64,000 nucleotides of DNA from an uncultured Bacillota bacterium (lineage in GTDB: Bacteria; Bacillota_I; Bacilli_A; Culicoidibacterales; ZOR0006). Below the pieces are notes generated by a model, which saw nothing but the letters and a program-made list of their open reading frames with translations, searched no databases and was not told the DNA's origin. The DNA lies in contig CAMFJD010000007.1 of the NCBI GenBank assembly GCA_945956935.1, forward strand, positions 1-64,000, in the 5' to 3' direction. Shown piece by piece: positions 16,449-25,519 of this stretch (positions are counted from its first letter, which is position 1; each line of letters begins with the position of its first letter). The position numbers and the translations under genes were made by a program.

Positions 16449-17807
16449 TTGAAAGAAAGACGATATATATTGTTAATACTAGGAATTGTTACAATTTTAA
16501 GTGCAATGTATTTTTCTGGTATCTATTATTTTAGTACTCATTTTCTCCCGGGTCGAACTTTTCAAGGAATAGATATTGGATTAAAAACAGAAGCTGAAGT
16601 GAGTAATCAATTGTATGCTGAAGTGATGAATCAAACGAGAACAATCCAAACAGTAGCAGATTCAATCACAGTAACAAATGAACAACTCGGTTTATCCTTC
16701 AATAGTGAACAAATTGCGAAACAAGCCATGGATGTGCAAAATCAATGGTTATGGATATTTGAAATGTTTCAAAAAAAAGAACTTGATGAGGATATATCAT
16801 ATACTGTGAACGATGATGTTTTGAAAGATACACTGTTTGCCATTGGTGTGACGAATCCTGAGGGGAAGACTGAGGCCCAAAATGCTGAAATTAAGAAAGA
16901 AGATAATGGTTTTACAATCATCGAGGAGAGAGAAGGGACATTGTTAGATGAATCACAAGTATTAGCAATCGTGAAGCAACACGCAATTAGTGGTGAGAAC
17001 ATTATTGATGTTAGTAGTGCAAAACAAATGCCAGAAGTTTTTGTAAAAGATTTGGAGGCAATTGTCAACAGGGCAAATCATTCAGTTGGGGCAATATATA
17101 CACTGAAAATTCGTGAGACAGTGTTAACGATACCGAAAGAAACGGTAGCGGCTGCAGTTTCGATTATCGATAATACGCTAACTGTTGATCGACAAGTGTT
17201 TGTTGACTACTTGAATTCGCTTGTTGCTGAGTATACAATTATGGGCAGTGCAGGTGTTTTAGATACGACAAATATGCAGACGAGTGGTGGAATTGATGGA
17301 TCAACTATTGATGTAGCTACGACAGCAGCGGCAATCGAAAAAGTAGTTTCAGTAGGAGAAACAGCTCAAATTGAAGCAACAATTATAAAGGTTGAATCAC
17401 CGACACAAATTTCTGGTGTTGGAGATACATATATTCAAATTTCATTAACAGAACAACATATGTGGTATTATGAACAAGGTCAGTTAGTACTAGAAACACC
17501 AATTATTAGTGGTGATGATACACAAGGATGGGGAACAATAACGGGCGTGTATAGTATTATGGCAAAAGAACGGGATGCGGTACTTGAAGGATATGCATAT
17601 GGATGGGATTATTCAGTACCAGTTAATTTCTGGATGCCTATTTATACTGATGGAACGGGATTACATGATGCTACATGGCAAAGTGATTTTGGTGGCAAGA
17701 CATATTTAGGCGGTGGATCACATGGATGTGTGAATTTACCATATAATATTGCAGAACAGCTGTTCAACCGTGTAACGGTTGGAACACCAGTAGTTATTTA
17801 TAAATAA
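16449..17807 (+). CDS. L,D-transpeptidase with YkuD domain (peptidoglycan cross-linking)
   Basis: 452 aa using a TTG start placed 9 nt after GGAGG; an upstream TTG has no site. Residues 6-28 are a membrane anchor (YILLILGIVTILSAMYFSGIYYF). The middle, about 35-320, contains tandem PG_binding_4-type domains (QGIDIGLKTEAEVSNQL at the start). The C-terminal YkuD domain, about 321-452, has the catalytic His in GTGLHDATW and the SHGCVNLP motif with nucleophile Cys near 427. It would make 3-3 cross-links or attach ligands in the wall outside the membrane. It is monocistronic, between two terminators. Confidence 0.92.
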   Translation: MKERRYILLILGIVTILSAMYFSGIYYFSTHFLPGRTFQGIDIGLKTEAEVSNQLYAEVMNQTRTIQTVADSITVTNEQLGLSFNSEQIAKQAMDVQNQWLWIFEMFQKKELDEDISYTVNDDVLKDTLFAIGVTNPEGKTEAQNAEIKKEDNGFTIIEEREGTLLDESQVLAIVKQHAISGENIIDVSSAKQMPEVFVKDLEAIVNRANHSVGAIYTLKIRETVLTIPKETVAAAVSIIDNTLTVDRQVFVDYLNSLVAEYTIMGSAGVLDTTNMQTSGGIDGSTIDVATTAAAIEKVVSVGETAQIEATIIKVESPTQISGVGDTYIQISLTEQHMWYYEQGQLVLETPIISGDDTQGWGTITGVYSIMAKERDAVLEGYAYGWDYSVPVNFWMPIYTDGTGLHDATWQSDFGGKTYLGGGSHGCVNLPYNIAEQLFNRVTVGTPVVIYK

Positions 17808-17815
17808 TTCTACTA

Positions 17816-17846
17816 GCGATTTGTAGTGATACAAGTCGTTTTTTTT
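17816..17846 (+). terminator. Terminator after the L,D-transpeptidase
   Basis: A 10-bp stem with G-U pairs (17816-17825 with 17830-17839), loop GTGA, then T7. It overlaps the apparent 5' extension of the next open frame, supporting the later start chosen there. Confidence 0.75.
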
Positions 17847-17888
17847 GATATGATAAAAACGATTTATAAAGTGGAGAGGTTGATAAAA

Positions 17889-18503
17889 ATGGTCTGGGAA
17901 ATATTTTCGGTTGTTGGAACAATTGCTTTTGCGTTGAGTGGTGCAGTAGTAGCTATGGAAGAGGAGTATGATATTTTTGGTGTTTTTATTCTAGGATTTG
18001 TGACAGCTTTTGGTGGTGGAGCTATGCGTAATTTGTTGATCGGTTATCCAGCACAAATGTTTTGGTTACAAACACCTTTGTTTTTGACAGCAATGCTTTC
18101 AATCACAGTTATTTATATTTTCCCTCAATTGCTTAAATATTGGCCAAAATTTGAAGACATTTTTGACGCTATTGGTCTTGCAGCATTTATTGTACAGGGA
18201 GGGATGCTCGCAGTCAGTATTCAAGCATCTCCGGCAGCGATTGTGATGGCTTCCTTATTTACTGGAATTGGTGGGGGAATTATTCGCGATTTATTAGCGA
18301 GCAGACAGCCACTTGTTTTTCGGCGTGAAGTGTATGCTTTCTGGGGTGTTATTGGTGGAATGTGTCTGTTGGTTCCCGCAGTGCAAGCTTCATTTGTTTT
18401 ACAATTATGTCTATGGTTTAGCTTGCTAACATGTCGTTTGTTTGCAATTCGTTGGCAGTGGCAATTACCAAAACGGAAATGGGAATATATTCGAAGTAAA
18501 TAA
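17889..18503 (+). CDS. TRIC-type trimeric cation channel (UPF0126 family)
   Basis: 204 aa from the ATG at 17889 after GGAGAGG. There are seven membrane helices in two inverted repeats, each ending in the family glycine/arginine signature: FGGGAMRNLLIG (about 59-70) and GIGGGIIRDLLAS (about 146-158). Bacterial homologues of TRIC form homotrimeric K+-permeable channels; the in vivo role in bacteria is unclear. An earlier in-frame GTG lies in the preceding terminator and is rejected. Confidence 0.88.
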   Translation: MVWEIFSVVGTIAFALSGAVVAMEEEYDIFGVFILGFVTAFGGGAMRNLLIGYPAQMFWLQTPLFLTAMLSITVIYIFPQLLKYWPKFEDIFDAIGLAAFIVQGGMLAVSIQASPAAIVMASLFTGIGGGIIRDLLASRQPLVFRREVYAFWGVIGGMCLLVPAVQASFVLQLCLWFSLLTCRLFAIRWQWQLPKRKWEYIRSK

Positions 18504-18647
18504 CATTGAGTTAGAAGTATGAATGAAGTAAAAATAAAATCATAAAAAATAGTGAATTTTGTTTTTTGCAAAGAAAATGTCTTTTTCAAATGTGTGATTA
18601 GCGTTATACTTAAGAAAATAGCTTGGACAACAAAAGGAGGGTTTTAT

Positions 18648-19118
18648 ATGGAAGCATTATACAAAAGAGTAATTGTCGGAATTGATACAAGTGAAGCATC
18701 AATGCATGCATTTGAAAGAGGATTAGCATTTGCACGAGAAAGCCGTGCAGAATTAGTTTTGATGTCAGCTGTCCACTTAACAACAGATGCAGAGATTGCC
18801 GGACCAATTATGAATGAAGTTGGATTTAGTCAAATGGTTGTACAGTCGAATGAGATAAATCAAGCAGCGGTTGAACGTCGTCGCCAATTTGTCGATCAAT
18901 TAGCGATTAAAGCACGTGAGGCTGGTGTTGAGCAAGTAAGTGTAGATGTTGAGCTTGCTCAGGCTGTAGACTTGTTATTGGAAACATATGATAACTATGA
19001 GCAAACATTGATTGTGCTTGGTGCGACCAATAAAAAAGGTATTCAGTCGATTTTGTTAGGATCAGTTAGTAAATTCGTGGTTTCACATGCACCTTGTGAC
19101 GTTTTTGTTGTGCGATAA
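18648..19118 (+). CDS. Universal stress protein (UspA family)
   Basis: 156 aa from the ATG at 18648 (AAAGGAGGG 6 nt upstream); 32 codons of upstream open frame overlap promoter-like sequence (TATACT at 18605-18610). The Usp fold is VIVGIDTSEASMHAFERGLAFA at the N-terminus and LIVLGATNKKGIQSILLGSVSKFVVSHAPCDVFVVR at the C-terminus. The G-x-x-G...G-S phosphate-binding pattern is largely kept, suggesting an ATP-binding type. Such proteins are cytosolic and induced by starvation or stress. It is monocistronic. Confidence 0.9.
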   Translation: MEALYKRVIVGIDTSEASMHAFERGLAFARESRAELVLMSAVHLTTDAEIAGPIMNEVGFSQMVVQSNEINQAAVERRRQFVDQLAIKAREAGVEQVSVDVELAQAVDLLLETYDNYEQTLIVLGATNKKGIQSILLGSVSKFVVSHAPCDVFVVR

Positions 19119-19143
19119 TAGGGTTAAAAGATAAAAAAACAGT

Positions 19144-19170
19144 AAAAGCTCGTGTATTTGACGAGCTTTT
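19144..19170 (+). terminator. Terminator after the universal stress gene
   Basis: A perfect 10-bp stem (19144-19153 with 19161-19170), loop of 7 nt. Confidence 0.75.
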
Positions 19171-19206
19171 GTTGTATGATTAAAGAAAAATAAGAGGAGG
19201 ATGCTT

Positions 19207-20622
19207 ATGTTTAAAACAGTAGCAACATTAGATGAAACAACAACACTACCAATTGTATTTGGAATTGGAGAACAAGAAACACACAAACAAGTGCAAACTT
19301 TTTTGGGAACAGTAACACTTGATACGACATATAAAGAAATTGCAGTGTTACCAACATACGGAAAGTATTCATTTGAAAAAATTTATGTTTGTGGGTTAGG
19401 TGCACGAAAAAAATTAACAACACAGACCTTAAGACAATTATTTGGAAAATTAGCTCAAATGATGAAACAAGATTTTTCAATTCAATTAACAGATTTTGTG
19501 ACGGAGTCAATAACATTAGGAGAGGTAGCTGCAATTTTTAGTGAAACAGTTGTGATTGCCCGATATGAATTCAAAAAACATGGTGTATTTACACCAAAAT
19601 ATGAAACGTTATCAGTACAGGTTATATCACCGGAAAATATTCAATTTGACTTAGCTAATGGTGAGGTAATTGGAACAGCTATTAATCATGCACGTACGTT
19701 AGCAAATGAACCAGGAAATAAAATGACACCTCGTATTTTAGCTAAATATGCAAAAGGACTCGCAGAGAAATATGACATGGAGTACCATGTTCTAAAAACG
19801 GGAGAATTAGAACAAATTGGGGCAGATGCGCTACTTGCAGTGAATCGTGGAAGCGATGAGCCTCCGCGCATGATTGTTTTGAAATACCAAGGTTTAGATA
19901 CTTGGGAAAATCCGACAGCGTTAGTTGGAAAGGGTTTGACATTTGATGCGGGAGGATACTCACTGAAAATTAGTGGGAGTATGCAAGGAATGAAATATGA
20001 TATGACTGGCGGTGCGAATGTACTCGGTGCAATGGAAGCAATTGCCGGATTAGGATTAAAGGCCAATGTTTTAGCCGTTATTCCAGCAACAGAGAACTTA
20101 ATTAATGGAAAAGCAGTAAAAGTTGATGATGTGATTGGTTCACTTGCAGGAAAAACAATTGAAGTGAATAATACTGATGCAGAAGGTCGTTTGATTTTAG
20201 CAGACGGTATTGAATACGCACGACAATTAGGAGCAAAACGTATTATTGATATGGCAACACTTACAGGTGCGTGTGTTGTTGCACTTGGAAGTAGTTTTAC
20301 AGGTGCTTTTAGCAATGATGATGCATTTTATGATGAATTTGCACAAGCAGCAAAAATAACTGCTGAAAAGGTATGGCGGCTTCCAGTGGATGAAACATAT
20401 ACAGAACAAGTAAAATCAAGTAGTGTTGCTGATTTAATTAATTCACCTAGCCGTGAAGGTGGAGCTTCGATTGCAGCTGCTTTTTTACAAGAATTTGCAC
20501 AAGATACAGCATGGATTCATTTAGATATCGCAGGAACTGGGGATGTAAAATCTGGTTCTGATTTAGGACCTTCAGGAGCAACTGGTGTGATGATTCGTAC
20601 ATTAACACAGTTATTTAGTTAA
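19207..20622 (+). CDS. pepA: Leucyl aminopeptidase (M17 family)
   Basis: 471 aa. The ATG at 19207 is preferred because the AGGAGG ends directly at the earlier ATG (19201) and is 6 nt from the second. The N-terminal macrodomain-like region is followed by the catalytic half (about 165-470) with VGKGLTFDAGGYSLK, MKYDMTGGA and NTDAEGRLILADGIEYA, which supply the two-metal ligands and the catalytic Lys and Arg. It releases N-terminal residues from peptides in the cytosol as a hexamer. Monocistronic with a long terminator. Confidence 0.93.
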   Translation: MFKTVATLDETTTLPIVFGIGEQETHKQVQTFLGTVTLDTTYKEIAVLPTYGKYSFEKIYVCGLGARKKLTTQTLRQLFGKLAQMMKQDFSIQLTDFVTESITLGEVAAIFSETVVIARYEFKKHGVFTPKYETLSVQVISPENIQFDLANGEVIGTAINHARTLANEPGNKMTPRILAKYAKGLAEKYDMEYHVLKTGELEQIGADALLAVNRGSDEPPRMIVLKYQGLDTWENPTALVGKGLTFDAGGYSLKISGSMQGMKYDMTGGANVLGAMEAIAGLGLKANVLAVIPATENLINGKAVKVDDVIGSLAGKTIEVNNTDAEGRLILADGIEYARQLGAKRIIDMATLTGACVVALGSSFTGAFSNDDAFYDEFAQAAKITAEKVWRLPVDETYTEQVKSSSVADLINSPSREGGASIAAAFLQEFAQDTAWIHLDIAGTGDVKSGSDLGPSGATGVMIRTLTQLFS

Positions 20623-20668
20623 ATAATAAAAAGCACTCAGCATTTCAATTTGAGTGCTTTTTATTATT
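20622..20668 (+). terminator. Terminator after pepA
   Basis: An 18-bp perfect stem (20622-20639 with 20651-20668) with an 11-nt loop overlaps the last base of the stop codon. Confidence 0.85.
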
Positions 20669-20735
20669 ATCTATTCGCTTACGTATGAGATGATAATTTA
20701 TTATTGTGAAAAAATTTTTTTATTATTATACAGTG

Positions 20736-20766
20736 AAAAAATAATCAGCAAAGCTGACTATTTTTT
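20736..20766 (-). terminator. Terminator of the AbgT gene
   Basis: A 14-bp stem (20736-20749 with 20753-20766) with a 3-nt loop. On the minus strand it ends in T6, just past the AbgT stop. Confidence 0.8.
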
Positions 20767-20780
20767 ATTTGGTTATTTGG

Positions 20781-22343
20781 TTAAAGAACCGGGAAAACAC
20801 CAGGACCTAATGGTAAGTTTAATGTAAACCATACAAAGAAGATTACCGACCAGAATAATAAGAAGGCAATTGAGTAAGGTAACATCATTGAAATCAAGGT
20901 ACCAATACCTGTAGATGGCTGCCCATCAACATCGTATTTTTGAGAGAATGCAATAACGATTGCGAAGTAAGACATTAATGGTGAAATAATATTTGTAACT
21001 GAATCTCCGATACGGAAGGCCATTTGTGTAGCTTCTGGTGTGATTGCAAGGGCCATAAACATTGGCACGAAAATTGGAGCCATAATAGCCCATTTTGCAC
21101 TAGCTGAGCCGATGAAAATATTGATGATTGCAGCAACAATGATAAACCCAATCATTAAAGCAGGACCAGTCATACCAATTGATTCAAGGATGTTTGCACC
21201 ATTAACAGCTAACAATGTTCCTAAATTTGTATAGTTAAAGTAAGCAATGAATTGTGCAGCGAAGAATACAAGGACTAAATAACCACCCATCGTACTCATT
21301 GATTTTGCCATAGCGCGTACAACGTCTTTGTCGTTTGTGAATGACTTTGTTGCGAATCCATAGAATACACCTGGAATAGCAAAAAATAAAGCGATTAGCA
21401 GTACGATTCCGTTCATTAATGGTGATTTTAAAACATCTGCAGTAGGATTAGCATCTGTAAATGGATTAAGTGCATGACCAGGCCAACCTAAATACACAAC
21501 AAGTGCTAAAAATAATGCAAATGAAATACCAGCCCAACGTAATCCTTTTCGTTCGATTTGTGAAATTTCAATTGTATCGTTATCAATGTTTCCTTTATAT
21601 TTTCCTAGACGAGGTTCAACAATTTTATCGGTAATCAATGCACCAACAATAGTGATAATAAATGTTGAAACAATTAAGAAAAACCAGTTACCAGCAACAC
21701 TAACTTGATAGGTTGGATCCATCATATTTGCGGCTTGTTGTGAAATACCAGCTAATAAAGGATCAGTCGGACTTAATAAGAGGTTGGCACTAAACCCACC
21801 AGATACGCCAGCGAATGCCGCAGCAATACCTGCGAGTGGGTGGCGACCAAAGCTTAAGAAGATAATAGCACCTAGCGGGATTAAGACAACATATCCAGCA
21901 TCACTTGCAATGTTAGCCATAATTCCTAAGAATACAACCATGGCAGATAAGAGTGATTTTGGTGCCACAAGTACAGCGCGACGAAGTAAGACAGAAATTA
22001 ATCCAGAACTTTCGGCGATTCCAACTCCAAGTAGAGCAACTAGTACAGTTCCAAGTGGAGCGAATGACGTGAAATTCTGTACTGCAGATTCAACCATGAA
22101 TTGCAACCCACTTGGTGTCATTAATGAGACAGCCTCAACTGTTATCATACCGAGTTCTTGTGTTTTAGGGTCAATTGCTTGATATGTTTCACTCAATCCA
22201 GCACTCGCAGCAAAGTGAGAAATCACAACGATAGCGAGAGAGAAAATCATAAATAATACAACAGGATCAGGTAACTTATTCCCAATCCGTTCAATCCAGT
22301 CAAGTACACCTAAAGAGTGTTTCTTGTTTTGTTTTTTACTCAT
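20781..22343 (-). CDS. AbgT family transporter
   Basis: 520 aa from the ATG at 22343, with GGAGG upstream; an earlier TTG lies inside that site. It starts GVLDWIERIGNKLPDPVVLFM, the conserved AbgT opening, and contains GVSGGFSANLLLSPTDPLLAGISQQAA and IGDSVTNIISPLMSYFAIVIAF. There are about eleven to thirteen membrane helices. Family members import p-aminobenzoyl-glutamate or export sulfonamides by a cation gradient. No peptidase genes abgAB are adjacent. It is the only member of its unit. Confidence 0.92.
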   Translation of the reverse strand: MSKKQNKKHSLGVLDWIERIGNKLPDPVVLFMIFSLAIVVISHFAASAGLSETYQAIDPKTQELGMITVEAVSLMTPSGLQFMVESAVQNFTSFAPLGTVLVALLGVGIAESSGLISVLLRRAVLVAPKSLLSAMVVFLGIMANIASDAGYVVLIPLGAIIFLSFGRHPLAGIAAAFAGVSGGFSANLLLSPTDPLLAGISQQAANMMDPTYQVSVAGNWFFLIVSTFIITIVGALITDKIVEPRLGKYKGNIDNDTIEISQIERKGLRWAGISFALFLALVVYLGWPGHALNPFTDANPTADVLKSPLMNGIVLLIALFFAIPGVFYGFATKSFTNDKDVVRAMAKSMSTMGGYLVLVFFAAQFIAYFNYTNLGTLLAVNGANILESIGMTGPALMIGFIIVAAIINIFIGSASAKWAIMAPIFVPMFMALAITPEATQMAFRIGDSVTNIISPLMSYFAIVIAFSQKYDVDGQPSTGIGTLISMMLPYSIAFLLFWSVIFFVWFTLNLPLGPGVFPVL

Positions 22344-22415
22344 ACGTAAATAAACCTCCAAATTTTTTTCAATGTAAACATCAAAATTTTAACATAATTT
22401 AAGGTTTCAAACAAT

Positions 22416-22444
22416 AAAAAACCATTCAATATGAATGGTTTTTT
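22416..22444. terminator. Terminator of the HAD phosphatase gene
   Basis: A perfect 13-bp stem (22416-22428 with 22432-22444), loop ATA, with A and T tracts. It lies between the HAD stop and the AbgT start on the minus strand and separates the two units. Confidence 0.85.
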
Positions 22445-22448
22445 ACAA

Positions 22449-23240
22449 TTAACGGATAAAAGTATCAATGACATGAACAATTCCTTGAGAATTGTTATCA
22501 AAAGTGATGAAATCAGCTGCAGCTTTTACTTCATCACGAGCATTTTCCATTGCTACTCCAAGGCCAGCATATTGAATCATAGTTAAGTCATTTCCGCCAT
22601 CACCACAGGCAATTAACTGAGATTTCTCTGCATTAATTAGATTGAACAGCGTAGCAAGGCTAGATCCTTTATCTACACCATTTGGTGTTACTTCTAGAAA
22701 GGAAGGCATTGAGCGAGAAATAGTAAATTTTCCACTGAGTTCAGCGGTAACTTGAGCTTGAATAGCATCTATATATTCTGGGCTGTGAACGAAAATAGCT
22801 TTCGCAGATGGGCGATTAAAATCAGTAATTTCACGAATAGTCATCCCAGTGATGTCGGATTCAATCTGAGCAAATTCGTTTAAATTATCTGTTAAAATCT
22901 CACTATCATCGTATATCAACACAGAAAAATCAAAATTTTTACTGTAGTTGTAGAGTTCGGATACTTCATTTTTTGTTAATTCGGTTGTACTGATTTTTTG
23001 ATTTGTTTTCAAATCAAACATATAAGAACCATTGAAAGAAAGTAAATATCCTCCAAACTGATCAGTTGCTAATTCTTCTGCGAATTTAAGCATAGCATAT
23101 GTTGGACGTCCGGATGCTAAAATGAGTTGGATACCAGCACGTTGAGCGTCAATAAGTGCATTTTTTGTTTCGGAATCAATAATATGGTCACTTGTAAGTA
23201 GTGTTCCATCGAAATCGAGAGCTAAATAGCGATAATTCAT
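22449..23240 (-). CDS. Cof-type HAD-IIB family phosphatase
   Basis: 263 aa from the ATG at 23240, 8 nt after AGGAGG; a TTG two codons earlier is less well placed. HAD motif I is LDFDGTLLTSD (about 7-17), motif II ILASGRPT, motif III near the conserved Lys in VDKGSSL, and motif IV CGDGGNDLTMI. The C2B cap lies between motifs II and III. Cytosolic sugar-phosphate or cofactor phosphatase of the YidA/YxeH type; the substrate is unknown. Confidence 0.9.
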   Translation of the reverse strand: MNYRYLALDFDGTLLTSDHIIDSETKNALIDAQRAGIQLILASGRPTYAMLKFAEELATDQFGGYLLSFNGSYMFDLKTNQKISTTELTKNEVSELYNYSKNFDFSVLIYDDSEILTDNLNEFAQIESDITGMTIREITDFNRPSAKAIFVHSPEYIDAIQAQVTAELSGKFTISRSMPSFLEVTPNGVDKGSSLATLFNLINAEKSQLIACGDGGNDLTMIQYAGLGVAMENARDEVKAAADFITFDNNSQGIVHVIDTFIR

Positions 23241-23311
23241 TGTCAAAACCTCCTAGACATGTTATTAGTAGTGTAACATGTTTTAAAGTTAAACTGAAAG
23301 AGGAAAGTTAG

Positions 23312-23974
23312 ATGGTTAATATCAATATAGGCGAACAATGGAAAAATGAATTAGCACCTTACTTTGAAAGTGAGCAATGGCAATGTTTAAAAAAATTTCT
23401 TGAAGAAGAGAGCAAAGTAGCCACAATTTATCCGTCAATGACGAATGTGTTTAGTGCTTTTGAGTTCACAGATTTTGATATGGTGAAAGTAGTAATTATT
23501 GGGCAAGATCCGTACCATGGTCCAAAACAAGCAAATGGATTGAGCTTTTCGGTGACAGAAGGTCAGGCGATTCCGCCAAGTTTGCGAAATATTTTTAAAG
23601 AACTCGAGTCAGATTTAGGAATTCAGCGTAAAAATCCAGATTTATCAGATTGGGCAAGGCAAGGGGTATTACTTATGAATCGTATTTTAAGCGTTCGCGA
23701 AGGAGAAGCTGGATCTCATCAAAATTGTGGGTGGGAACAATTTAGTGATTACGTTTTGCAAAAATTAAATGAATCACAAAAGCCAATTGTATTCATTTTT
23801 TGGGGGAAATATGCTCAACAATTGCAAAGATTTATTACAAATCCAATTCATAAGCAACTAGTGAGTTCTCATCCAAGTCCTTTATCGGCACATCGTGGTT
23901 TTTTTGGTAGTCGTCCATTTAGTGAAGTCAATAATTTCCTGGTTGGAAAGGGCTACCAAGAGATTGAATGGTAG
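23312..23974 (+). CDS. ung: Uracil-DNA glycosylase
   Basis: 220 aa, full-length family 1 UDG. The water-activating motif GQDPYHG (64-70) has catalytic D66, NGLSFSV forms the uracil pocket, and the DNA-intercalation loop HPSPLSAHRGFFGSRPFSEVN with catalytic His lies near residue 184. It removes uracil from DNA to start base excision repair. An AAGAGGAAAG site precedes the ATG. It is divergent from the HAD gene. Confidence 0.97.
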   Translation: MVNINIGEQWKNELAPYFESEQWQCLKKFLEEESKVATIYPSMTNVFSAFEFTDFDMVKVVIIGQDPYHGPKQANGLSFSVTEGQAIPPSLRNIFKELESDLGIQRKNPDLSDWARQGVLLMNRILSVREGEAGSHQNCGWEQFSDYVLQKLNESQKPIVFIFWGKYAQQLQRFITNPIHKQLVSSHPSPLSAHRGFFGSRPFSEVNNFLVGKGYQEIEW

Positions 23975-24071
23975 CGATTAATTTGTGATGGATTTCACAA
24001 TAAAAAAGCACTTTCAAAAGTAATATTCTGTGATACAATAAAGAAGAATTTGAGAAAGAGGAGTCTACTTT

Positions 24072-25094
24072 ATGAGTATCTTTACAAATATTTCACAAGC
24101 AATTCAGGGGAAAGAAATTGAAATTGTATTTACAGAGGGGACAGATGTCCGTATTTTAGGTGCGGCTAGAAAATTAAAACAAGAGGGATTAGTAAAACCA
24201 GTTTTAGTTGGAAACACCCAAGTTATTCAAGATTTGGCTGAACAAACAGGAGCATCTTTAGAGGGAATTCGGATTGCAGATCCGTATAATTGTCCACGTT
24301 TTGGGGAAATGGTCGATTTATTTTTAGAAATTCGTGCTGGCAAACATTCACGTGAAGAAGCAGAAGTACTGTTACGTAAACCAAATTATTTTGGAACGAT
24401 GTTAGTCAAAATGGGTATTGGTCGTGGACTTGTTGGAGGGGCATTGTATTCGACGGCGGATACAGTTCGACCAGCTTTGCAAATTATTAAAACAAAACCA
24501 GGAGTGAGCAAGGTAGCGAGCATGTTTTTGATGACTCGCGGAGAGGAAAAACTCATTTTTGGTGATTGTGCTATTAATGTTAATCCGTCAGCACCAGATT
24601 TAGCCGATATTGCAATTGAATGTGCCAATAGTGCACCGTTTTTTGGCATAAGTGATCCTAAAGTGGCTATGTTGAGTTTTTCTACAAAAGGATCGGCAAA
24701 AGCACCGGAAGTAGAAAAAGTATCTGAAGCTGTTGAAATTGCTAAAGCAAAATCACCTCATTTGGCAATTGATGGGGAATTGCAGTTTGATGCAGCAATT
24801 TCTACTCAAGTTGGAATGCGAAAAGCACCAGATTCAGATGTAGCCGGACGCGCAAATATTGTTATATTCCCAACACTTGATGCAGGGAATATTGGCTATA
24901 AAATTGCTCAACGATTAGGTGGATTTGAGGCGATTGGACCAGTGTTGATTGGTTTGAAGCAACCAATTAATGACCTAAGCCGAGGATGTACAGAAGAAGA
25001 TGTGTACAAACTGGCAATGATTACTGCTATGCAAGTGCTTGAAGTACAAGAACATACTGATAAAATTCTTGAAATCCCATGCGGAATAGAATAA
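24072..25094 (+). CDS. pta: Phosphate acetyltransferase
   Basis: 340 aa, the short (PTA_PTB domain only) form typical of Bacillota. It converts acetyl-CoA plus phosphate to acetyl phosphate, used with acetate kinase for ATP generation; ackA is not in the window. Signature segments are VFTEGTDVRILGAARKL, LVKMGIGRGLVGGALYSTADTVRPALQI, MLSFSTKGSAKAPEV and FPTLDAGNIGYKIAQRLG. The ribosome binding site is GAGGAG. The upstream sequence TACAAT at 24034-24039 is a plausible -10. Confidence 0.95.
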   Translation: MSIFTNISQAIQGKEIEIVFTEGTDVRILGAARKLKQEGLVKPVLVGNTQVIQDLAEQTGASLEGIRIADPYNCPRFGEMVDLFLEIRAGKHSREEAEVLLRKPNYFGTMLVKMGIGRGLVGGALYSTADTVRPALQIIKTKPGVSKVASMFLMTRGEEKLIFGDCAINVNPSAPDLADIAIECANSAPFFGISDPKVAMLSFSTKGSAKAPEVEKVSEAVEIAKAKSPHLAIDGELQFDAAISTQVGMRKAPDSDVAGRANIVIFPTLDAGNIGYKIAQRLGGFEAIGPVLIGLKQPINDLSRGCTEEDVYKLAMITAMQVLEVQEHTDKILEIPCGIE

Positions 25095-25113
25095 GCAAAA
25101 GATATTTCCTAGG

Positions 25114-25143
25114 AAAACTACTCAATTTTGAGTGGTTTTTTTC
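25114..25143 (+). terminator. Terminator after pta
   Basis: An 11-bp stem with one G-U (25114-25124 with 25129-25139), loop ATTT, then T tract. Confidence 0.8.
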
Positions 25144-25237
25144 TTTATTGAACATTCTTTCAATCATTTTTACTGAAATTGAACTGAAAATATGAAATAA
25201 TAGAAGAGCAGTATTTTGAAAAGTGAGGTAGAAGTAT

Positions 25238-25501
25238 ATGGCTAAAAATATAGATGATGTATTGTCAAGTATTTTAGGTGATCGAGACGAAATTCGAATT
25301 TGTGATAAGTGTAAAGGAACGGATGTGAATACACTGTTGCCAAAATTAAAAGTAGTTGCACCAGATGCTGATTATCATGTTGGATGTCAATCATTTTGTG
25401 GACCTGGGCGTAAAAAACCATTTGCAATTGTAAACGATAAAGCGTTGTTAGCAACCAATGAAGACGAGCTTGTGAAAAAAGTAGTGGCTCAATTAAAATA
25501 A
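25238..25501 (+). CDS. DUF1450 family protein (YuzB-like)
   Basis: 87 aa. It carries the family hallmark GCQSFCGPGRKKPFAIVND (50-68), corresponding to the GCLSYCGxC..PFALVNG core of YuzB-type proteins. It has an extra Cys pair ICDKCKG (about 20-26). The four Cys suggest a small metal- or Fe-S-binding or thioredoxin-like fold. The function is unknown. Only 18 nt separate its stop from the next gene's ATG, so it is cotranscribed with the HD hydrolase. Confidence 0.8.
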   Translation: MAKNIDDVLSSILGDRDEIRICDKCKGTDVNTLLPKLKVVAPDADYHVGCQSFCGPGRKKPFAIVNDKALLATNEDELVKKVVAQLK

Positions 25502-25519
25502 AAAAGTGAGGTGAGTGAG